Shown: one piece after another, positions 35,148-43,890 of the stretch
How positions within the stretch are numbered: position 1 is the stretch's first letter
How the letters are laid out: each line of letters opens with the position of its first letter
From: Lacticaseibacillus songhuajiangensis
GTDB taxonomy: Bacteria > Bacillota > Bacilli > Lactobacillales > Lactobacillaceae
Assembly (NCBI RefSeq): GCF_003946025.1
Contig: NZ_RHNR01000004.1
Location: forward strand, 37,483-101,482
Direction: 5' to 3'
Length of the DNA: 64,000 nt
The notes under the pieces: model-generated
Databases searched by the model: none
What the model saw: the letters and a program-made list of their open reading frames with translations, nothing else
Told to the model about the DNA's origin: nothing
Made by a program: the position numbers and the translations under genes

Positions 35148-37367
35148 TTGCTGTGTGAAAACTGCAAACAAAATCCAGCAACTATCCACCTCTACACAAA
35201 CGTTAACGGACAACGCAAAGAAGTTAATTTGTGCCAGAGCTGCTATCAGACCTTGAAGAATCAGGCCGGAAGTGCTGAACCCGCAACGAGCAAGACGAAC
35301 GATCCATTCGGCTTTAACAGTTTGGACGACATCTTCCGCGCAATGGGTGGCGGTGCGGCCGGTGGTGAGAATCAGGCTGATAACGCAGCATCCGCACGGC
35401 GGCCCCAAGCCGGCGGGAATAATGGCGGTAAGCGCGGGGGCGTTCTCTCTCAGTATGGTGTCAACCTTACTGAACAGGCCAAGAACGGGGAAATTGACCC
35501 CGTCATCGGTCGGGACAAGGAAATCGCGCGCGTCATCGAAATCCTCAACCGTCGCACCAAGAACAATCCTGTTTTGATTGGTGAGGCCGGTGTTGGTAAA
35601 ACTGCTGTTGTTGAAGGGCTTGCCCTCAAGATTGCCAACGGCGACGTGCCGCAGAAGCTCCAGGATCGCCAGGTCGTTCGGCTTGACGTTGTGTCCCTGG
35701 TTCAAGGCACTAGCATGCGTGGGCAATTTGAACAACGGATGCAGCAATTACTTGATGAACTGAAGAAACGCCAAGACGTCATTTTGTTCATCGATGAAAT
35801 CCACGAAATCATCGGCGCTGGTAACGCCGAGGGCGGTATGGACGCCGGTAACGTCTTGAAGCCTGCCCTTGCGCGCGGCGAACTTCAGCTTGTGGGTGCA
35901 ACCACTAATAATGAATTCAGAACCATTGAAAAAGACTCTGCTCTTGCCCGTCGTCTGCAGCCAGTGACTGTGGATGAACCAAGTCCGGACGAAACCATTG
36001 CAATCCTGAAGGGGATTCAGGGTCGCTATGAGGCTTACCACCACGTGCACTACACGGATGAAGCCATCGAAAGCGCCGTCCAGCTCTCCGCACGCTACAT
36101 CCAGGATCGCTTCCTGCCTGACAAGGCCATCGACCTGCTGGACGAAGCCGGTAGCCGCAAGAACCTGACGATTACCGCCGTTGACCCTGCCGTCATCGAC
36201 AAGAAGGTCACGGAAGCCGAACAGCAAAAGCAAGCCGCACTCAAGAGTGAAGACTATGAAAAGGCCGCCTTCTATCGCGATCAGGTCACCAAGCTTGAAA
36301 AGATGAAGAAGGATCAAGAGAACCTGCCCGATGAAGATCAGCCGCAAGTTACGGCTAAGGACATGGAGCAGATTGTCGAAGAGAAGACCAACATTCCAGT
36401 CGGCGAACTCAAGAAGCAGGAGCAAGAACAGCTCAAGAACCTCGCGGGTTCCCTCGAACAGCACGTCATTGGTCAGAACCCGGCCGTTGACAAGGTTGCC
36501 CGCGCCATTCGCCGTAACCGCATTGGCTTCAACAAGACTGGCCGACCAATTGGCAGCTTCCTCTTTGTTGGCCCAACTGGGGTTGGGAAGACTGAACTTG
36601 CCAAGCAATTGGCACTTGAACTCTTCGGCAGTGAGGACGCGATGATTCGCTTTGACATGTCAGAGTACATGGAAAAGCACAGCGTGTCTAAGCTCATCGG
36701 TTCACCTCCTGGCTATGTCGGTTATGAAGAAGCCGGTCAGCTCACCGAGAAGGTGCGCCGGAACCCTTACAGCCTGATTCTGCTGGACGAAATTGAAAAG
36801 GCCCACCCAGATGTCATGAACATGTTCCTGCAAATCCTGGATGACGGTCGCCTGACTGATAGTCAGGGCCGCACCGTTTCCTTCAAGGACACGCTCATCA
36901 TCATGACCAGTAACGCCGGTGCCACCGACGCTGAAGCCAACGTTGGTTTCGGTGCTTCCATCAACGGTACCACCCATAGCGTTTTGGGCCAGCTGGGCAA
37001 CTTCTTCAAGCCTGAATTCCTCAACCGCTTCGATGACATCATTGAATTCAGCACGCTGAGCAAGGAAAACTTGCTGAAGATTGTTGACCTGATGATTGCT
37101 GATACCAACAGCAACATTGAAGCTCAAGGGCTGAGCATTCACGTCACCGCGCCCGTCAAGGACAAGTTAGTCGAACTCGGCTACGATCCCGCGATGGGTG
37201 CACGGCCACTGCGCCGGGTCATTCAGGAGCAGATTGAAGACCGCGTTGCGGACTACTACCTGGATCACCCAAACAGCACCAATCTTGAGGCGCGCATTAG
37301 TGATGGTAACATTGTGATTACCGGCGCTGACGCTCCTGAAGCTGCCGCCAAAAGCAGTAGCAAGTAA
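35148..37367 (+). CDS. clpE: Heat-shock ATPase ClpE
   Basis: HSP100 unfoldase, partner of ClpP. 739 aa; start is TTG 35148. N-terminal zinc finger CENC ... CQSC (residues 3-6 and 28-31), glycine-rich linker (65-100), AAA domain 1 with GEAGVGKT, a UVR motif between the AAA domains (near 360-385), AAA domain 2 with GPTGVGKT and the [11 protein letters not shown]alker B. In Gram-positives ClpE also helps remove CtsR after heat shock. Two operators (HrcA and CtsR) precede it. Confidence 0.97.
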   Translation: MLCENCKQNPATIHLYTNVNGQRKEVNLCQSCYQTLKNQAGSAEPATSKTNDPFGFNSLDDIFRAMGGGAAGGENQADNAASARRPQAGGNNGGKRGGVLSQYGVNLTEQAKNGEIDPVIGRDKEIARVIEILNRRTKNNPVLIGEAGVGKTAVVEGLALKIANGDVPQKLQDRQVVRLDVVSLVQGTSMRGQFEQRMQQLLDELKKRQDVILFIDEIHEIIGAGNAEGGMDAGNVLKPALARGELQLVGATTNNEFRTIEKDSALARRLQPVTVDEPSPDETIAILKGIQGRYEAYHHVHYTDEAIESAVQLSARYIQDRFLPDKAIDLLDEAGSRKNLTITAVDPAVIDKKVTEAEQQKQAALKSEDYEKAAFYRDQVTKLEKMKKDQENLPDEDQPQVTAKDMEQIVEEKTNIPVGELKKQEQEQLKNLAGSLEQHVIGQNPAVDKVARAIRRNRIGFNKTGRPIGSFLFVGPTGVGKTELAKQLALELFGSEDAMIRFDMSEYMEKHSVSKLIGSPPGYVGYEEAGQLTEKVRRNPYSLILLDEIEKAHPDVMNMFLQILDDGRLTDSQGRTVSFKDTLIIMTSNAGATDAEANVGFGASINGTTHSVLGQLGNFFKPEFLNRFDDIIEFSTLSKENLLKIVDLMIADTNSNIEAQGLSIHVTAPVKDKLVELGYDPAMGARPLRRVIQEQIEDRVADYYLDHPNSTNLEARISDGNIVITGADAPEAAAKSSSK

Positions 37368-37389
37368 GCTGAAAAGTCAAAATTAATCT

Positions 37390-37428
37390 TAGCCCCTCGT
37401 TATTCTCAGAAATAACGAGGGGCTTTTT
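37390..37428 (+). terminator. Terminator of clpE
   Basis: AGCCCCTCGTTATT / AATAACGAGGGGCT then TTTTT. A second, weaker hairpin CTTCTCA/TGAGAAG lies at 37453-37474, before a T-rich run. Confidence 0.93.
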
Positions 37429-37631
37429 GGCGTTTGCCCACGTGCACTTGCGCTTCTCACACTTTTTTGAGAAGTGTTTTATAATTTTGAGGCGGCCCGC
37501 GTGCCCGTTGTAAACCGCTTTTGACCAAAATTAACGCCATTTTTTCCAAAAACGTTTTCACATTGAGGTGGTATCGCGGCCCCCATTACCTTATAATAAT
37601 CAGTATAAGGAACTGAAAGGACTGATACACG

Positions 37632-37925
37632 ATGCGGCTAATCGATGTCACAAACTCATATGCACACCTCGTCTCGCAGCAGTTAGCAAACACCAACGCT
37701 CAGCTCGTGCAAGTCTACTCCCTGGGGCAAACGACGGTGGTCTTCACCGAATCGCCACACCACCAAGAGGTACTCTTCACCAACGAGCGCCGGAACATCC
37801 AGAATGGCGAAATTGATTTTGCCCTGAAGGAACTAACTGGTAAGGGGATTGACGCTGTCAAAGTACTGCGCTCCCGTCACCTCGCAGAAGTCACGATGCG
37901 TACCTCTGAAGCAGCTACTAATTAA
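37632..37925 (+). CDS. DUF1827 family protein
   Basis: 97 aa. Matches DUF1827 by its N-terminus MRLIDVTNSYAHLVSQQL and VYSLGQTTVVFTE. No known activity. Next to clpE here and in other lactobacilli and streptococci, so a link to Clp proteolysis or heat shock is possible. TATAAT at 37592-37597 and AAAGGA give expression signals. Confidence 0.85.
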   Translation: MRLIDVTNSYAHLVSQQLANTNAQLVQVYSLGQTTVVFTESPHHQEVLFTNERRNIQNGEIDFALKELTGKGIDAVKVLRSRHLAEVTMRTSEAATN

Positions 37926-37993
37926 TAAATGCGGATGGGTCGGCTGCTGCCGGCCTATTTGTTTGCCACCCGTCATCTTGTCGAGGTATAACT

Positions 37994-39085
37994 ATGAGTC
38001 TTCTGAGTTTAATTGGCCGTTTACTTAAACCACGGCCGCGCAAGCAGCCGCGGCAACCGGCAGCTACGCCAACTGTTGCAAAGGCTGCAGTACCAGCATC
38101 CAAACCAAATGAATCGGCAAAGTCGCCGGCAGCTGCCACCCCGCATAGAGTCCCACGCGCACCCGTCGTCCCTGCACAGCCAGTGCGCGTCACCGTTCGT
38201 TTCATCGATCAGGCAACCAACAGTCCCCTGCACGAACCGGATGTCATTAACGGCTTAGAGGGCGCCCCCTTGCAGCTGAACTGGCGCCATTTTCCTGGCC
38301 GCTTGTTTACCCGCGCGGAGAATTTTACGGACACCTTCACCGCTGCCACCAGCACCATCACCCTTTTCTACCAGGAAGTGCTCGCTGCACCTGTCAGTGT
38401 TTATCATCGCGGCAGTGCTGGGCGCTTACTAGCACCACCAGAACTGATTTACGGCACGGTGGATATGGCCTTTACGGTCAGTGCGCTACCCGACCGCACT
38501 GACGATGTCATCGGTGCGCCTAGCCAGCAAGGCGTCTTCTCTACCGCAGCGCAAACCGTCCACTTCAATTATAAGGAAGCAGGAATTGAACACGGTAGTC
38601 TGCCTGAGGCCGCGTACGTTGAGGTGACAGTCAATAAGCAGGTTTTCGCGCGTGCCCGCAGTCATGATGCACTCGCCGCCTTTCTGCCTGAAGGCACCGT
38701 TTGGCAAGTGTTCGGCCTCGTTCGCGAGGAAGTGACCCACCAAGTGTGGCTCAACCTCGGTGGTAGTCAGTGGATTACAGCAACCCACACGCGCCCGCAC
38801 AAGCAAAATCCTTACCTGCCCGCCCCGACTAAGCTCGAGACGCCGCAGCTAAGTTTCACGGCCGATACTGCAGCGCTTACCGCCACTGCCACCGTGGACG
38901 GCCCAAGTACTGGTACTCGCGTCTGGGCCGCCCCTTACGGCCAGATTCAGCCAGAAACGCTCGAAAATGGCCTCTCCGTGCACACCACAGCACGTCTGCA
39001 ACTCAGTGATGGGAGCGTTTGGTTCCAATTGGATGATGGTCACTACGTCCAGGCCAGCTACCTGCGTTTTCCCGAAAAGAAATAA
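37994..39085 (+). CDS. MucBP- and SH3-domain protein without signal peptide
   Basis: 363 aa. Residues 1-62 are basic then Ala/Pro/Lys-rich. Two MucBP-like repeats at about 63-126 (VRVTVRFIDQATNSPL ... TITLFYQE) and 131-198 (QTVHFNYKEA end), then two SH3-like segments (about 205-270, WLNLGGSQWI; about 298-360, VWFQLDDGHYVQASYL). These domains normally sit outside the cell, but I see no signal peptide, LPXTG or membrane anchor. An upstream start with a signal sequence is not present. Export route or cytoplasmic role unknown. Confidence 0.75.
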   Translation: MSLLSLIGRLLKPRPRKQPRQPAATPTVAKAAVPASKPNESAKSPAAATPHRVPRAPVVPAQPVRVTVRFIDQATNSPLHEPDVINGLEGAPLQLNWRHFPGRLFTRAENFTDTFTAATSTITLFYQEVLAAPVSVYHRGSAGRLLAPPELIYGTVDMAFTVSALPDRTDDVIGAPSQQGVFSTAAQTVHFNYKEAGIEHGSLPEAAYVEVTVNKQVFARARSHDALAAFLPEGTVWQVFGLVREEVTHQVWLNLGGSQWITATHTRPHKQNPYLPAPTKLETPQLSFTADTAALTATATVDGPSTGTRVWAAPYGQIQPETLENGLSVHTTARLQLSDGSVWFQLDDGHYVQASYLRFPEKK

Positions 39086-39104
39086 GGCTTCCCTAAACAT
39101 ACTA

Positions 39105-39147
39105 GGACCGCCAAACGCCGTCATCATCGCGTTTGGCGGTCTTTTTA
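39105..39147 (+). terminator. Terminator of the MucBP protein gene
   Basis: GACCGCCAAACGC / GCGTTTGGCGGTC then TTTTT. Confidence 0.92.
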
Positions 39148-39220
39148 GTGTCCCCTAAGTTGTAATATCGAACAAGTGTGCTAGAGTGTTATCTGAAAAT
39201 AAGTTGGTCAGGAGTAGCTT

Positions 39221-39913
39221 ATGTCATCAGAAAAAAAGTCCAGTTTAAACCTTGCCGAACAGATTAATTTGATTCGTGCCGGCGTAATGGGTGCCAACGA
39301 CGGGATCCTCTCGGTCGCCGCGATTGTCCTCGGGGTTGCCGCCGCCACTAATAACGTTGCCACAATTTTGCTGGCTGGCATGGCGGGCATGCTAGCGGGA
39401 ACGATTTCCATGGCCATGGGTGAGTACGTTAGTGTACACGCCCAGCGTGATGCCGAAAAACGGGCGGTAGCCGACGAAACCGTTCGTCTGCATGTGAATC
39501 CAGACGCAGAGCAGCAGTTCGTCGAGGACAAATACGTGGCGACCGGTATTAGTCGTGAACTCGCGCACAAAGCAACTGCCGAGATGTTCGCGGTCTCGCC
39601 GCTGAACACGGCCGTGCGTGAGCGCTACAACATTGACCCCACCAAATCCACCAGTGCAGTCGGTGCGGCAATCATCTCGATGCTGTCCTTCCCCTTGGGC
39701 TCTGCACTACCGATGCTCATGATCTCCTTTGCCCCCAACCGACTCAAAATCCCGCTCACAATCGTCGCGGTCATCATTGCACTTGCCATTACGGGTGCCG
39801 CGGCTGCACGTCTTGGTAACGCCAAAATTGGGAGGGCTACGTTGCGCAATATTGTTGCCGGACTGATTACGATGGCGGTCACTTATGGTGTTGGTCACCT
39901 GTTTGCCCGTTAA
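39221..39913 (+). CDS. VIT1/CCC1 transporter family protein 1
   Basis: 230 aa, five membrane segments (two near 20-80, three near 150-228) with a central helical domain. Family signature RAGVMGANDGILSVAA and GEYVSVHAQRD. Relatives in yeast and plants move Fe(II) or Mn(II) out of the cytosol; in bacteria metal detoxification is likely. Followed after 14 nt by a paralogue. Start ATG 39221 with AGGAG upstream. Confidence 0.92.
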   Translation: MSSEKKSSLNLAEQINLIRAGVMGANDGILSVAAIVLGVAAATNNVATILLAGMAGMLAGTISMAMGEYVSVHAQRDAEKRAVADETVRLHVNPDAEQQFVEDKYVATGISRELAHKATAEMFAVSPLNTAVRERYNIDPTKSTSAVGAAIISMLSFPLGSALPMLMISFAPNRLKIPLTIVAVIIALAITGAAAARLGNAKIGRATLRNIVAGLITMAVTYGVGHLFAR

Positions 39914-39927
39914 GGAGGCGCTAAGTC

Positions 39928-40611
39928 ATGGAAGAAGTTAAAAAAGAACAATCGCTGGCTATGCGCGCCAACACCTTACGTGCCGGTGTGCTCGGTGCCA
40001 ATGATGGTATTTTGACCGTTGTCGGCGTGCTGTTTTCGGTTGGCGCGGTCACAACGGATTCATTCACCTTGTTCATTGCTGGACTCGCCGACCTGCTGGC
40101 CGTTGCGTTCTCAATGGCCGGCGGTGAATACGCCAGTGTTAGTTCGCAAAAAGATACTGAGGCTGCTGCGGTGCAAACTGAGGCCAAGTTGTTAAAAACT
40201 AACTTTGCCGCGGAACGCGCGGCCGTCGTTGCCGACTACACGCAACGAGGCGTTAGTCAGGAAACGGCTGCCCAGATTGCCGACGAACTAATGAAGAAGC
40301 AGGCGCTCAAGACTGTCGTCGGCGTTAAGTATGAACTGGATCCTGACGAGTTGATGAACCCCTGGATGGCCGCTCTGGCATCATTGATTTGCGCCGCACT
40401 CGGCGGCATCCTGCCATTAGCGGCCTTAACCTTCCTGCCAGGCATCTGGCGCTGGATTGGGACCATTATCGCGACCGTGATTGCCGTTGGTCTCACAGGA
40501 CTGTTTTCCGCTCGTCTGGGTCACGGCTTTGTGCAAAACGCGGTGGTGCGCAACATCATCATCGGCATCATCACCATGATTATTCACTACGGCATCGGGC
40601 GTTTGTTCTAA
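39928..40611 (+). CDS. VIT1/CCC1 transporter family protein 2
   Basis: 227 aa paralogue of the preceding gene (RAGVLGANDGILTVVG, GEYASVSSQKDTEAA). Same five-helix layout. AAGGAGG 9 nt before ATG 39928. Tandem arrangement suggests heterodimer formation or divided metal specificity. Last high-GC gene before the accessory block. Confidence 0.92.
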   Translation: MEEVKKEQSLAMRANTLRAGVLGANDGILTVVGVLFSVGAVTTDSFTLFIAGLADLLAVAFSMAGGEYASVSSQKDTEAAAVQTEAKLLKTNFAAERAAVVADYTQRGVSQETAAQIADELMKKQALKTVVGVKYELDPDELMNPWMAALASLICAALGGILPLAALTFLPGIWRWIGTIIATVIAVGLTGLFSARLGHGFVQNAVVRNIIIGIITMIIHYGIGRLF

Positions 40612-40788
40612 TAATCTCCGTAAGTCGTAACCATAATCATTCACTCCACGTTCGGACTAGTGGACCTGACAAATTTTTCGAGATTCTACCGAACAAAATC
40701 CCGCTTACCAGTGCAAATGTTCTAGCAATTGAGTTTGCATCATCATAATCGTCTACTGAAAAAAATTAATTCCATTTCGAGGTTAATT

Positions 40789-41652
40789 ATGGACGTACGT
40801 GTTCTAGAATACTTCTTGCTAACAGCACGAGAAGAAAACATCACCAGAGCTGCCGAGTTACTACATCTCACTCAACCCACCCTTTCTCGCCAACTCAAAG
40901 CGCTTGAAACCGAACTCGATGTGAGCTTATTTGAACGGCATCACCACAGTGTATCGTTGACCAACGAAGGACTATTGTTCCGGCGGCGAGCACAAGATAT
41001 TGTCGACATGGCAAACCGTGCGCGTGACGAGTTACAAGAATCTGATGAAGTCGCTGGTGAAATTGCAATCGGCTGCTCCGAACTTCAAAGCATGAGCGCT
41101 CTGGCCAAAGCAATGGGCGAGTTTCAGCGTCAACATCCGTTGGTCCACTTCGCTTTACACAGCGGCAATAATGAAGATATTCGCACGTGGCTTGAACAAG
41201 GGACAATTGATTTGGGACTCCTGCTTGAGCCAGTTGACACCACTCGCTATGAATCCGTGACCTTACCAGGTGAAGAAGTCTGGGGCATTTTAGCGCATGT
41301 AGATTCACCATTTGCGCAATATGATGCCATTAAGCCAGGTGACCTTGTCGGCACCCCAGTGATCACGATCCTTGATACCGTTGTGCAAAAGGAACTTGCG
41401 AAATGGTCTGGCGAATTCGCAAAGGAAATGCGCAACTGGGCCCGCTATAACTTGTTGTACAATGCAGCAATGTTGGCCCAACAAAATGCGGGTGTGGTAA
41501 TCTGTCTGCAACTTGATCAGCACTTCGATAAGCTGCGCTTTGTGCCGTTAGCACCGAAACTCGTGCTGCACTCAGTGATAGCTTGGCGCGGCCAGCAGTT
41601 GCATAATAAAGCGACAAACGCATTTATTCAGGAGCTGCGTGCCATACAATAA
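40789..41652 (+). CDS. LysR family transcriptional regulator
   Basis: 287 aa. Start ATG 40789 (GAGG 6 nt upstream). N-terminal helix-turn-helix (1-60; NITRAAELLHLTQPTLSRQLKALE) and periplasmic-binding-like effector domain. A 21-bp palindrome fitting a LysR box overlaps the stop codon, 66 nt before the predicted start of the downstream transcript, so it most likely controls the small genes and aldo/keto reductases that follow. Lower GC than the VIT genes. Confidence 0.93.
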   Translation: MDVRVLEYFLLTAREENITRAAELLHLTQPTLSRQLKALETELDVSLFERHHHSVSLTNEGLLFRRRAQDIVDMANRARDELQESDEVAGEIAIGCSELQSMSALAKAMGEFQRQHPLVHFALHSGNNEDIRTWLEQGTIDLGLLLEPVDTTRYESVTLPGEEVWGILAHVDSPFAQYDAIKPGDLVGTPVITILDTVVQKELAKWSGEFAKEMRNWARYNLLYNAAMLAQQNAGVVICLQLDQHFDKLRFVPLAPKLVLHSVIAWRGQQLHNKATNAFIQELRAIQ

Positions 41653-41661
41653 TTGTATGGC
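41641..41661. promoter_or_regulatory. LysR-type operator palindrome
   Basis: Perfect inverted repeat with 10-bp arms GCCATACAAT around a central A; its core ATAC-N7-GTAT fits the LysR T-N11-A rule. Centre is about 66 nt upstream of the predicted transcript start. A second GTAT ... ATAC half-pair (41695-41709) overlaps the -10. Confidence 0.75.
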
Positions 41662-41681
41662 TAAGCCTACAAACTAAGCAT

Positions 41682-41710
41682 TTTCAATAATTATGTATGG
41701 CACCTATACT
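41682..41710 (+). promoter_or_regulatory. Promoter of the aldo/keto reductase cluster
   Basis: -35 TTTCAA (41682-41687), 17-nt spacer, -10 TATACT (41705-41710). The weak -35 suits an activated promoter. Confidence 0.7.
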
Positions 41711-41752
41711 AAAGCACGTGATGAGGCATGAGACCTCACACGTGCTTTTTCT
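41711..41752 (+). terminator. Hairpin at the start of the cluster transcript
   Basis: AAAGCACGTG-A-TGAGG, CATGAGA loop, CCTCA-CACGTGCTTT, then TTC TTT. It terminates lysR readthrough, but also begins almost exactly at the start site of the cluster promoter, so it may act as a 5' stabilising hairpin or an attenuator. Confidence 0.8.
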
Positions 41753-41766
41753 TTACGAGGTGAAAC

Positions 41767-41958
41767 ATGTATTCAAACTGCGATATTACATCGATGCAAG
41801 CGATGGGAATTGATGTCGAGCAGTATCTCAAAGCCTCTGCCGGTGAACAACGCCTATTACTCAAGCGTCTGCGCCAAACTGCTCTGGCCACTGTTCATGA
41901 CAACGAGGAACGCATCGCGCAACTCGACTACCTACGAACTAAAATCAACCAGACTTAG
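41767..41958 (+). CDS. Small helical protein of unknown function
   Basis: 63 aa, soluble, mostly helical (VEQYLKASAGEQRLLLKRLRQ). Ribosome site GAGGTG 6 nt before ATG 41767. First gene of the LysR-controlled cluster. Not recognised. Confidence 0.7.
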   Translation: MYSNCDITSMQAMGIDVEQYLKASAGEQRLLLKRLRQTALATVHDNEERIAQLDYLRTKINQT

Positions 41959-41970
41959 GAGGTCTTGCAG

Positions 41971-42060
41971 ATGCTTGAGTCACTACTGACCATTGTCGGA
42001 TTGATTGCATTTGTTGAGCTATCACTGCCAACCTCCAAAGCAATCAAGGAACACAATTAA
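41971..42060 (+). CDS. 29-aa membrane microprotein
   Basis: MLESLLTIVGLIAFVELSLP followed by TSKAIKEHN: one membrane helix and a short charged tail. AGGAGG 8 nt before ATG 41971, in a gap that has no other explanation. Lies 12 nt after the 63-aa gene and 13 nt before the first aldo/keto reductase, so part of the operon. Confidence 0.7.
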   Translation: MLESLLTIVGLIAFVELSLPTSKAIKEHN

Positions 42061-42073
42061 AGAAGCAAAAAAT

Positions 42074-42973
42074 ATGAACGCACAGTCAACTTACGAATTA
42101 AACAATGGCTACCAACTTCCTGTCATTGGTTTCGGTAGCATTATCCCTGACGGCGAACCCACAGTAACTGCAATCAAGGCTGCTATTAAAGCCGGTTATC
42201 GCAACATCGATACCGCTGGTATTCACGGCAACGAACGGGGCGTGGGCCAAGCGGTCCGTGAAGCGTTAGCAGAAGATCCAACCTTGCATCGCGAAGATCT
42301 TTTCATCAGTACCAAAGCCTGGTGGGATCATCGCGGCTATGAACGTACATGGCAGGCCTTTGAAGAATCCATGGATAAGCTTGGGCTTGATTACGTGGAT
42401 CAATATCTGATCCACTGGCCGGCAAATGCAACGTGGCACGACGACTGGAAGCAGCTCAACGCTGACACCTGGCGCGCTCTTGAAGAGCTTTACAAGGCTG
42501 GGCGCATCAAATCAATCGGCGTTTCCAACTTCTTAGCAAATCACTTGGAAGCCTTAATCGAAATGGCAGACATCAAGCCAATGGTCGACCAAATCGAATA
42601 TCACCCTGGCTTCGCACAAAAAGAAGCCGCAGAATACGCACAGGCACATGATATTGTCGTTGAAGCTTGGTCGCCATTTGGTGGGCCTGGCAGCCACGTT
42701 CTGCAAGACGCTACAATCAATGCCATCGCGGTTAACCACCATAAGAATGCGGGTCAAGTCGTTTTACGTTGGCTCTTACAAAAGGGCATCGTACCGCTTC
42801 CTAAGGCATTGAACCCTGATCCTATGGCAACAAATCTTGAAATTTTCGATTTCGAATTGACGGCTGACGAAATGGCTGCGATTGAAACAGTCCCTTACGC
42901 CGGCGGGATGGGATGCAATTCGACCCTGACACTGCACGCTCATAATAAAGGAGAATACTCATGCAAACTGTAA
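42074..42973 (+). CDS. Aldo/keto reductase with altered catalytic tetrad
   Basis: 299 aa AKR fold (TIM barrel). Start ATG 42074. Tetrad positions: Asp 46, His 51 where Tyr is expected (IDTAGIHGNE), Lys 81 (ISTKAWW), His 114 (YLIHWP). NADPH-binding end segment LPKALNPDPMATNLEIF is intact. The Tyr normally gives the proton to the carbonyl; His may weaken or change the reaction. Overlaps the next paralogue by 13 nt. Confidence 0.93.
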   Translation: MNAQSTYELNNGYQLPVIGFGSIIPDGEPTVTAIKAAIKAGYRNIDTAGIHGNERGVGQAVREALAEDPTLHREDLFISTKAWWDHRGYERTWQAFEESMDKLGLDYVDQYLIHWPANATWHDDWKQLNADTWRALEELYKAGRIKSIGVSNFLANHLEALIEMADIKPMVDQIEYHPGFAQKEAAEYAQAHDIVVEAWSPFGGPGSHVLQDATINAIAVNHHKNAGQVVLRWLLQKGIVPLPKALNPDPMATNLEIFDFELTADEMAAIETVPYAGGMGCNSTLTLHAHNKGEYSCKL

Positions 42974-43818
42974 CCTTAAATAATGGTGTTGAAATGCCAA
43001 TGCTTGGTCTTGGCGTGTTCCAAGTCACTGACCTTGACGTCGCCGAAAAGTCCGTTTATCAAGCCATCAAGCTCGGCTATCGCTTGATCGATACCGCCGC
43101 AGCTTATGCCAATGAAGAAGCAGTCGGCCGGGCAATCAAGCGGGCAGGCGTGCCTCGAAAGGATTTATTCATCACAAGCAAACTTTGGTTAACTGATAAC
43201 TCCTATAAAGGCGCGAAAAAAGGGCTTGAACGCTCGCTTGAGAAACTTGGCCTAGATTATTTAGATTTATATCTAATCCACCAGCCTGTCGGCGATTACT
43301 ATGGTGCCTGGCGCTATCTTTCAGAAGCTTACAAGGCAGGCACCATCCGTGCAATCGGTGTTGATAATTTCTCGCAACAGCGTCTCGTTGATTTGATTAA
43401 TTTTACTGACGTGCGTCCGGCAATCAACATGGTCGAAACCAACGTATTCGCACAACGAGTGGCAGATCATCAGGCAATGAAGGATTTCGACGTTCAAATG
43501 GAAGCTTGGTCCCCGCTGGCCTCCGGCCAACACAACGTCTTCACCCAACCACTCCTCAACGAAATCGGGCAAACACATGGCAAGTCAGCTGCACAAGTTA
43601 GCCTTCGTTGGCTACTGCAACGCGGGATCATCGTGATTCCAAAGACAGTGCATGTCGACCGCATGAAGCAAAATATGGACGTCTTTGACTTCGAACTCAC
43701 AGACGATGAAATGAAACAGATTGCCACATTAAATGAGAGCAATGGTTACCAATTTTCTGAAGACGCTCATGGATTCCAGCAACAACTCGAGTTCTATAAA
43801 CGTTTCAATTTTGAATAG
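42961..43818 (+). CDS. Aldo/keto reductase 2
   Basis: 285 aa. Standard tetrad: Asp and Tyr in IDTAAAYANE, Lys in ITSKLW, His in LIHQP. NADPH site IPKTVHVDRMKQNMDVF. AAGGAG 7 nt before ATG 42961. Diketo-acid reductase/morphine dehydrogenase-type AKR5 relatives by pattern; real substrate unknown. Confidence 0.94.
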   Translation: MQTVTLNNGVEMPMLGLGVFQVTDLDVAEKSVYQAIKLGYRLIDTAAAYANEEAVGRAIKRAGVPRKDLFITSKLWLTDNSYKGAKKGLERSLEKLGLDYLDLYLIHQPVGDYYGAWRYLSEAYKAGTIRAIGVDNFSQQRLVDLINFTDVRPAINMVETNVFAQRVADHQAMKDFDVQMEAWSPLASGQHNVFTQPLLNEIGQTHGKSAAQVSLRWLLQRGIIVIPKTVHVDRMKQNMDVFDFELTDDEMKQIATLNESNGYQFSEDAHGFQQQLEFYKRFNFE

Positions 43819-43890
43819 TCCCTTGTGATCAGCCAAAACTAACAATCATCAAGCATATATTGAGACCCCACAATATCGGAGGAACACAAA

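Noticed and set aside
34995..35747. 250-codon minus-strand frame over the clpE promoter and start
   Set aside because: It runs through the CIRCE and CtsR operators and opposes the zinc finger and first AAA domain of ClpE.
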